Of a DNA stretch of 9,339 nucleotides, positions 5,876-9,339 are shown piece by piece. Both the position numbers and the translations under genes were made by a program. Source of the DNA: a bacterium (GTDB lineage: Bacteria; Verrucomicrobiota; Kiritimatiellia; UBA8416; CAMZLY01); the NCBI GenBank assembly GCA_030632465.1, contig DAOVUR010000059.1, forward strand, positions 1 through 9,339, in the 5' to 3' direction. Numbering within the stretch: position 1 is the first letter of the stretch; every line of letters starts with the position of its first letter. The notes beneath the pieces are model-generated. The model made no database searches. It was not told the origin of the DNA and saw nothing but the letters and a program-made list of their open reading frames with translations.

Positions 5876-6730
5876 ATGAAAAGGGCGCTGTTTTGGAAGA
5901 ATCTAGGTAATGGTAAGATTAGCTGTGAGCTTTGCCCTCATAGGTGTGTTTTAAGTGATGGACAAGTTGGGATCTGTCGCGTGCGTGGTGTTAAGGGAGA
6001 TCAGTTTGAGGCGTTATCGTATGGACATGTCTCTTCCGTAGCTATTGACCCAATAGAAAAGAAACCTCTATATCACTTTTTGCCTGGTAGTAAGATTTTT
6101 AGTGTTGGTGGATGGGGCTGCAATTTCTCATGTAAGTTTTGTCAAAACTGGGAGATATCACAGCAGTTTAGTGAAGACTCCAGAACCGTAACAGCAGAGG
6201 CGTTGGTTCAGCAGGCTGTCGATTCTGGTACGGGTGCAATTGCGTATACCTATAATGAGCCATTTGTTAATTATGAGTTTGTTTATGATTGCGCTAGATT
6301 GGCCAGAGATAATGGCTTGAAGAATGTACTAGTTACTAATGGCTATATTATGCCGGCGCCGGCTAGTCAGCTTCTACCTTACATTGATGCTGTTAATATT
6401 GATATCAAGAGTTTCGATAAAGATTTTTATGTTGAGCATTGTTGCGGTGACTTAGTGCCGGTTCTTAACTTTGCTAAGCAGGTTAAGGCGTCTGGATGTC
6501 ATCTTGAAATTACTAATCTGATTATCCCTGAATGTAATGATGGTGATGATGTGATCTCTGCATTAGCAGAATGGATTGCTGATAATCTTGGGCGAGATAC
6601 AGTGTTACATCTCAGCGCTTATTTTCCACGTTATAAGATGAATATCAAGCAGACATCGTATGAGCTGTTAGAGCATGCGAGAGAGTTGGCTCTTAAGAAA
6701 CTGGATAATGTCTATTTAGGGAATGTTTAG
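5876..6730 (+). CDS. Radical SAM enzyme of the AmmeMemoRadiSam / PFL-activase-like family
   Basis: A 284-residue radical SAM protein resembling the enzymes that co-occur with AMMECR1 and Memo domains; the reaction of this family is not established to my knowledge. The 4Fe-4S motif is C82-x3-C86-x2-C89, followed by QNWEIS. An N-terminal cysteine cluster (C17, C20, C24 and C34, in CELCPHRC and GICRVR) precedes it and is typical of this family, where it may bind zinc or a second cluster. YTYNEPFVNYEF and NVLVTNGY are further matches to the activase-like barrel. The frame is open back to an ATG at 5849, but the extra residues WLLVYYLS are not family-like, and a -10 element sits just before 5876, so I start there. 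No AMMECR1 or Memo gene is nearby. It ends 16 bp from the convergent larC stop. Confidence 0.88.
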   Translation: MKRALFWKNLGNGKISCELCPHRCVLSDGQVGICRVRGVKGDQFEALSYGHVSSVAIDPIEKKPLYHFLPGSKIFSVGGWGCNFSCKFCQNWEISQQFSEDSRTVTAEALVQQAVDSGTGAIAYTYNEPFVNYEFVYDCARLARDNGLKNVLVTNGYIMPAPASQLLPYIDAVNIDIKSFDKDFYVEHCCGDLVPVLNFAKQVKASGCHLEITNLIIPECNDGDDVISALAEWIADNLGRDTVLHLSAYFPRYKMNIKQTSYELLEHARELALKKLDNVYLGNV

Positions 6731-6746
6731 GCACCGCGCGCTCCCG

Positions 6747-7919
6747 TTATGATTTTGCTGTATCATATACGGTTCGTACTGCGATGCTGTTCTTTTTGGC
6801 GGCAGCTGCGCAGTCGCTATATTCCGGGGAACGGGTTATATCTTTTCCGTTAAGGGTTCCGATCTTTACTCTTATGTCGCCGTAAGGAGTTTTAACTGTC
6901 TCGTGGCGGCGCTCTAGAATAGTTCTCTTAGTTTCATGTTCTCTGACTCCGAACGTAGTGCTTTCTTGAAAAATTGTAGTAATGAGATCTTCTTTGCTGG
7001 CTGGAGTACTAAGTACTGTTAGCAGACATCCGGGACGCTGTTTTTTCATCTGTACAGCTGATGTGAATACATCTAGTGCACCTTCAGCTAGTAATTTCTC
7101 GCATAGTGATCCGATCAATTCTGGGTTCATGTCATCTAGATTACTTTCAATTACGATACAGCTATCTGTCTCTTCTGTTGAGCTGCTGGTGGAATTTTCC
7201 ATCATGACGGCGCGAAGCATGTTGATTCTGTTTTTGAGTTTGCGTTGCCCAAATCCAACTCCGGTATCTTTTATGATTGTTGTGTTGCTGGCTTCGTTAT
7301 TTGGTAGCTCGTTTTTCCAGGTTGTTAATAGTGCGGCGCCGGTTGGTGTTACCATCTCAAACGGCTCAGCTGTTTTCTCGATAGGGTGTCCTTTTAGTAG
7401 CTCGATTGTTGCTGGTACAGGAACGGGTAGGCGACCATGTTCGCAGTCTACGTAGCCGGTACCAACGGGCAGCGGGTCAACCGAGACAGCTTCTACCTTA
7501 AGGAGCGAGAGTGCAAGGCAGGAGCCGATAATGTCGATGATTGAGTCTACAGCACCTACTTCATGGAAATGTATATGATCGGTGGTGGTGCCGTGTACTT
7601 TTGCTTCTGCATCTGCTAGGTTGTTAAATACTTTGATGCTCATTGCTTTAACATCGTCAGGCAGGGTGCTGGCATTGATCATCTCGCAGATAGGGCCTAG
7701 GTGGCGAATAGGTTTGGCTTCCGGGCCGATCTTTACGGTTACACGTGTGCCGCTAAGACTATGTTCGTTGGCATCTTCTTCTTCGATTTTGAATGTACCG
7801 ATGTTTAATGATTCAAGTGCTGTTTGTAGCTCTACTGTTGATACACCAAGATTTACTAAGGTACCTAGAATCATATCCCCGCTTGCACCACCGATACTAT
7901 TGAAATTAATAATGTTCAT
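6747..7919 (-). CDS. larC: Nickel-pincer nucleotide nickel insertion protein LarC, single-ORF form
   Basis: LarC is the CTP-dependent nickel insertase that completes the nickel-pincer nucleotide cofactor, first known from lactate racemase. The 390-residue protein holds both halves in one frame. The first half has SIGGASGDMILGTL (8-21) and a histidine-rich HIHFHEVGAVDSIID segment (H115, H117, H119). After TPTGAALL (191-198) and GVGFG (220-224), a Ser/Thr/Glu-rich linker at about 240-252 leads to the second half, which opens with ESNLDDMNPE. In some lactobacilli the two halves are joined by a programmed frameshift; here no frameshift is needed. The start has AAGGA 7 nt upstream. A candidate promoter with a leader of about 31 nt lies in the adjacent repeat region. 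larB lies 431 bp upstream on the same strand; larE and a racemase gene are not in the window. Confidence 0.95.
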   Translation of the reverse strand: MNIINFNSIGGASGDMILGTLVNLGVSTVELQTALESLNIGTFKIEEEDANEHSLSGTRVTVKIGPEAKPIRHLGPICEMINASTLPDDVKAMSIKVFNNLADAEAKVHGTTTDHIHFHEVGAVDSIIDIIGSCLALSLLKVEAVSVDPLPVGTGYVDCEHGRLPVPVPATIELLKGHPIEKTAEPFEMVTPTGAALLTTWKNELPNNEASNTTIIKDTGVGFGQRKLKNRINMLRAVMMENSTSSSTEETDSCIVIESNLDDMNPELIGSLCEKLLAEGALDVFTSAVQMKKQRPGCLLTVLSTPASKEDLITTIFQESTTFGVREHETKRTILERRHETVKTPYGDIRVKIGTLNGKDITRSPEYSDCAAAAKKNSIAVRTVYDTAKS

Positions 7920-7957
7920 ACCTGTTTCCTTTTTGTTTTTCAGTTCACAAAAGCATG

Positions 7958-7986
7958 AATATACACGGATGATGCTCTACTGAAAA
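7958..7986 (-). promoter_or_regulatory. Candidate larC promoter built from repeat words
   Basis: On the minus strand TTTTCA (7986-7981, 4 of 6) and TATATT (7963-7958, 5 of 6) are spaced by exactly 17 bp, predicting a start near 7951 and a leader of about 31 nt containing the larC ribosome binding site. The -35 hexamer is part of a GCTCTACTGAAAAG repeat copy (7974-7987) read in reverse. Confidence 0.4.
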
Positions 7987-8040
7987 GGAAATTAGGGAAT
8001 GTTGTTTTATGACGGTGCGCTCTGGAAAAAGGTTTTAACC

Positions 8041-8070
8041 ACAGATTAACATGGATGAACACGGATCTGC
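8041..8070. repeat. Three 10-nt units of the ACAGATTAAC / ACGGATGAAC family
   Basis: Units begin at 8041, 8051 and 8061 and share the pattern A-Y-R-GAT followed by a variable end, for example ACAGATTAAC and ATGGATGAAC. The related units after dapB (3847-3876) show that the family is dispersed. Confidence 0.65.
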
Positions 8071-8177
8071 TCTGCGGTGCGGTGCGCTATGAAGGGATTT
8101 ACTACGAATGAGGAACACGACGAATAAAAGGGGAAGGGACTAAAAAAATGTTATGCTGCTCTACTGAAGATTTTACC

Positions 8178-8204
8178 ATGAAGCGCATGAAGGACATGAA
8201 GAAA
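8178..8204. repeat. Three tandem ATGAAG 9-mers
   Basis: ATGAAGCGC (8178-8186), ATGAAGGAC (8187-8195) and ATGAAGAAA (8196-8204) are exactly head-to-tail with a 9-nt period. Linker copies flank the array on both sides. Confidence 0.7.
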
Positions 8205-8234
8205 AAAGAGTGCTCTACTGAAAAGATTTTTTTG

Positions 8235-8252
8235 ACAGGATTTACAGGATGC
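8235..8252. repeat. Two tandem ACAGGAT 9-mers
   Basis: ACAGGATTT (8235-8243) and ACAGGATGC (8244-8252) are head-to-tail. They lie between the third and fourth linker copies and are preceded by a T-run. Confidence 0.6.
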
Positions 8253-8301
8253 TGCTCTACTGAAAAGAAAAAGAAAGTTAGGGAATGGTGCGCCATAAAG
8301 A

Positions 8302-8323
8302 AATCGACTATAGATGGTCGATT
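8302..8323 (-). terminator. Possible weak intrinsic terminator of larB
   Basis: AATCGAC (8302-8308) and GTCGATT (8317-8323) are a perfect 7-bp inverted repeat with an 8-nt loop. On the minus strand the hairpin lies about 28 nt after the larB stop and runs into TTTCTTTATGG, a poor T-tail. The stem is short and low in GC, so read-through into larC is possible. Confidence 0.3.
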
Positions 8324-8329
8324 CAATAA

Positions 8330-8360
8330 TTATTCACTATTCATTATTAGTTATTCACTA
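8330..8360. repeat. TTATTCACTA repeat word running into the end of larB
   Basis: TTATTCACTA occurs at 8330-8339 and 8351-8360, with a related CATTATTAG word between. The second copy encodes, on the minus strand, the last codons and stop of larB (…FSE-stop), so the repeat overlaps coding sequence. Confidence 0.6.
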
Positions 8361-9046
8361 AATACTGTTCTGTTAATCATGGCGGCGGATACGCCAGCGC
8401 CGAAGCCGTTGTCAATATTGACTACACTGATGCCGGGCACACATGAACTGAGCATGGCCATGAGTGCAGTCATTCCGTTACGGCTGACGCCGTAGCCGAT
8501 GCTTGTAGGGACGGCAATGATTGGTCTGTCGATAAGTCCGCCAACTACGGATGGTAGTGCGCCTTCCATGCCTGCAACAACGATGACGGCACGTGATTTT
8601 CTTAGTAGTTCGACATGTGGCATGATGCGGTGTAGGCCTGCCACGCCGGCATCATACACTCGCTCTACTTTTGCGCCTAGGCGTCCGGCTGTGAGTGCGG
8701 CTTCTTCGGCGACTGGTAGGTCTGATGTACCTGCGCATACAACTGTCACTAATCCTTTAGGCTCAGATAGTGGTACGATATCCATGGTGATGGCGTTTGC
8801 GGTTTCGTGAAAGGTTAGTTCTGGAAGATCTTGCTTAAGCTCTTCAAACTGTTCCTTGGTGGCACGGGTGGCGTATACGTTTTGGCCTGCTTTGATGAGC
8901 GACTGCATGATGCCGAGAATCTGTGGCGTGGTTTTTCCAGGGGAGAATATTACTTCTGGCATGCCGCGACGTTTCAAGCGATCTGTATCCACTTTTGCGA
9001 AACCTAGATCGTCGATGGTAGATTCTGTTGATTGTTGGGCAGTCAT
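8351..9046 (-). CDS. larB: Pyridinium-3,5-biscarboxylic acid mononucleotide synthase LarB
   Basis: LarB carboxylates and hydrolyses nicotinic acid adenine dinucleotide to give pyridinium-3,5-biscarboxylic acid mononucleotide, the first step of the nickel-pincer cofactor pathway. The 231-residue protein has the family's N-terminal segment with RRGMPEVIFSPGKT (26-39), ATRA (59-62), then a PurE-like domain. That domain carries VVCAGTSDLPVAEEA (102-116), RVYDAGVAGLHR (129-140), VVAGMEGALPSVVGGLIDRP (156-175) and a C-terminal VPTSIGYG and NIDNGFGAG. The ATG at 9046 has AGGAT about 8 nt upstream. It follows the HTH gene by 32 bp and is probably co-transcribed with it. Its last codons fall in a dispersed repeat word. 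Compared with PurE, the N-terminal extension and the motifs make LarB the firm choice. Confidence 0.95.
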   Translation of the reverse strand: MTAQQSTESTIDDLGFAKVDTDRLKRRGMPEVIFSPGKTTPQILGIMQSLIKAGQNVYATRATKEQFEELKQDLPELTFHETANAITMDIVPLSEPKGLVTVVCAGTSDLPVAEEAALTAGRLGAKVERVYDAGVAGLHRIMPHVELLRKSRAVIVVAGMEGALPSVVGGLIDRPIIAVPTSIGYGVSRNGMTALMAMLSSCVPGISVVNIDNGFGAGVSAAMINRTVFSE

Positions 9047-9078
9047 AATTTTATCCTGTAGCTAAATGAGCCATTTCT

Positions 9079-9315
9079 TTAGTAAGTAAAGAGCTGTTTC
9101 CGTGTATATTCTTGTCCGCTAGCCTTGTTAAGTGCATTAATAACTTTTTGTCTGACGTTGGGTGATAAACGTCGACCTTTACATGCTTTGGTCACCATCT
9201 TATGGGTGATATGCTCTGTTGAGCTTGCAACGAGGTCATGTGATTTGAGTTCATGTTTTTCCATGAACTCGGCAAAAGGCTGTTCGCCCATATCGCGTTC
9301 TATATCTTTTTTCAT
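9079..9315 (-). CDS. Small basic protein with predicted helix-turn-helix, function unknown
   Basis: I cannot name this 78-residue protein. An acidic-to-mixed N-terminus (1-22) leads to LKSHDLV (23-29), then ITHKMVTKACKGRRLSPNV (36-54) and a predicted helix RQKVINALNKAS (55-66). The pattern of helix, short turn, helix with GRRLSPNV before a last helix resembles Cro/XRE-type DNA-binding domains, and the region is rich in Lys and Arg. C45 is the only cysteine; there is no signal peptide or membrane segment. The start is supported by AAGGA shortly before the ATG at 9315. It ends 32 bp before larB on the same strand and is probably in its operon, so regulation of cofactor genes is possible. Adjacency is the only evidence for that. 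Confidence 0.75.
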   Translation of the reverse strand: MKKDIERDMGEQPFAEFMEKHELKSHDLVASSTEHITHKMVTKACKGRRLSPNVRQKVINALNKASGQEYTRKQLFTY

Positions 9316-9339
9316 TATTTTCCTTAAGTAGTCACCTAT

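Larger units (their letters stand above)
7974..8267. repeat. Four copies of the linker word GCTCTACTGAAAAG
   Basis: Exact 14-mers lie at 7974-7987, 8212-8225 and 8254-8267. A fourth copy, GCTCTACTGAAG, is at 8158-8169. All are in the same orientation and each borders a different tandem word. Degenerate relatives of the form GGTGCGCTCTGGAAAAAGG (8014-8032) and GGTGCGCTATGAAGGG occupy similar linker positions. Confidence 0.8.
7957..8350. repeat. Mosaic intergenic repeat region between larB and larC
   Basis: No credible gene occupies this stretch. It is a patchwork in which short tandem-like words are separated by copies of one linker, GCTCTACTGAAAAG. Clear words are the ACAGATTAAC-type units (8041-8070), a TACGAATGAGGAACACG-type word (8103-8125), ATGAAG 9-mers (8178-8204), ACAGGAT 9-mers (8235-8252) and a TTATTCACTA word (8330-8360). 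TTAGGGAATG occurs twice (7992-8001 and 8278-8287), each time shortly after a linker copy. GGTGCGC-type fragments recur near 8013, 8080 and 8287. Reading frames crossing the region repeat the peptide FSVE or CSTE only because of the linker copies. Confidence 0.75.

Noticed and set aside
8102..8326. A 74-codon minus-strand reading frame and an overlapping 115-codon plus-strand frame (8148-8495) in the repeat mosaic
   Set aside because: Their peptides repeat FSVE or CSTE only because they cross copies of the linker word; there is no ribosome binding site or family resemblance, and the plus frame runs into larB antisense.
7957..8360. CRISPR array in the larB-larC region
   Set aside because: The repeated 14-mer linkers are too short and irregularly spaced, and the intervening pieces are themselves repeats rather than unique spacers of even length.
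7957..9111. A 13-mer GAATATACACGGA shared in inverted orientation by 7957-7969 and 9099-9111
   Set aside because: One 13-base match between strands is expected by chance in a window this size, and the second copy is inside the coding sequence of the HTH gene.

Overview
The window is a stretch of bacterial chromosome with moderate, slightly AT-leaning base composition. It carries mostly housekeeping metabolic genes, separated by intergenic DNA unusually rich in short repeated words. There is no rRNA, tRNA, CRISPR array, transposase or phage gene that I can see. The gene set (diaminopimelate-type lysine synthesis, rubredoxin, an AmmeMemoRadiSam-type radical SAM enzyme, nickel-pincer cofactor genes) suggests a Gram-negative-type, probably anaerobic or microaerophilic bacterium. 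From memory, the repeat style and the small HTH protein resemble environmental PVC-group or related genomes (Lentisphaerota, Kiritimatiellota, Omnitrophota). That placement is a weak guess.

Layout. (1) 1-725, minus: the N-terminal part of a CPA2/Kef-type cation:proton antiporter, cut by the window edge. (2) 726-898: a divergent promoter region. (3) 899-3846, plus: a tight lysA-dapA-dapB operon. lysA abuts dapA and dapA overlaps dapB by one base. (4) 3847-4013: repeat words plus a 19-bp perfect inverted repeat. (5) 4014-5349, plus: folK, then panB, each behind repeat-bearing DNA. (6) 5350-5569: repeat debris and a strong hairpin terminator. (7) Rubredoxin (minus) and a radical SAM enzyme (plus), transcribed divergently. 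(8) larC on the minus strand, converging on the radical SAM gene with only 16 bp between stop codons. (9) 7920-8350: a mosaic of at least six kinds of short repeated word. (10) larB and a 78-aa predicted HTH protein, both minus.

How the genes work together. DapA and DapB make tetrahydrodipicolinate from aspartate semialdehyde and pyruvate, and LysA performs the last step to lysine; the middle steps are encoded elsewhere. FolK belongs to folate synthesis and PanB to pantothenate/CoA synthesis, and PanB consumes methylene-tetrahydrofolate. LarB and LarC are the first and last enzymes of nickel-pincer nucleotide synthesis; LarE and any client racemase are not in the window.

Two themes deserve attention. 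First, four gene starts (antiporter, lysA, panB, radical SAM) lack a Shine-Dalgarno sequence and instead have a -10-like hexamer ending 5-6 nt before the ATG, as expected for leaderless mRNAs. The other genes have ordinary ribosome binding sites. Second, the intergenic repeat words are not inert filler: they appear to supply pieces of promoters (panB, larC) and the stop-codon region of larB. I did not find an obvious new multi-gene system.
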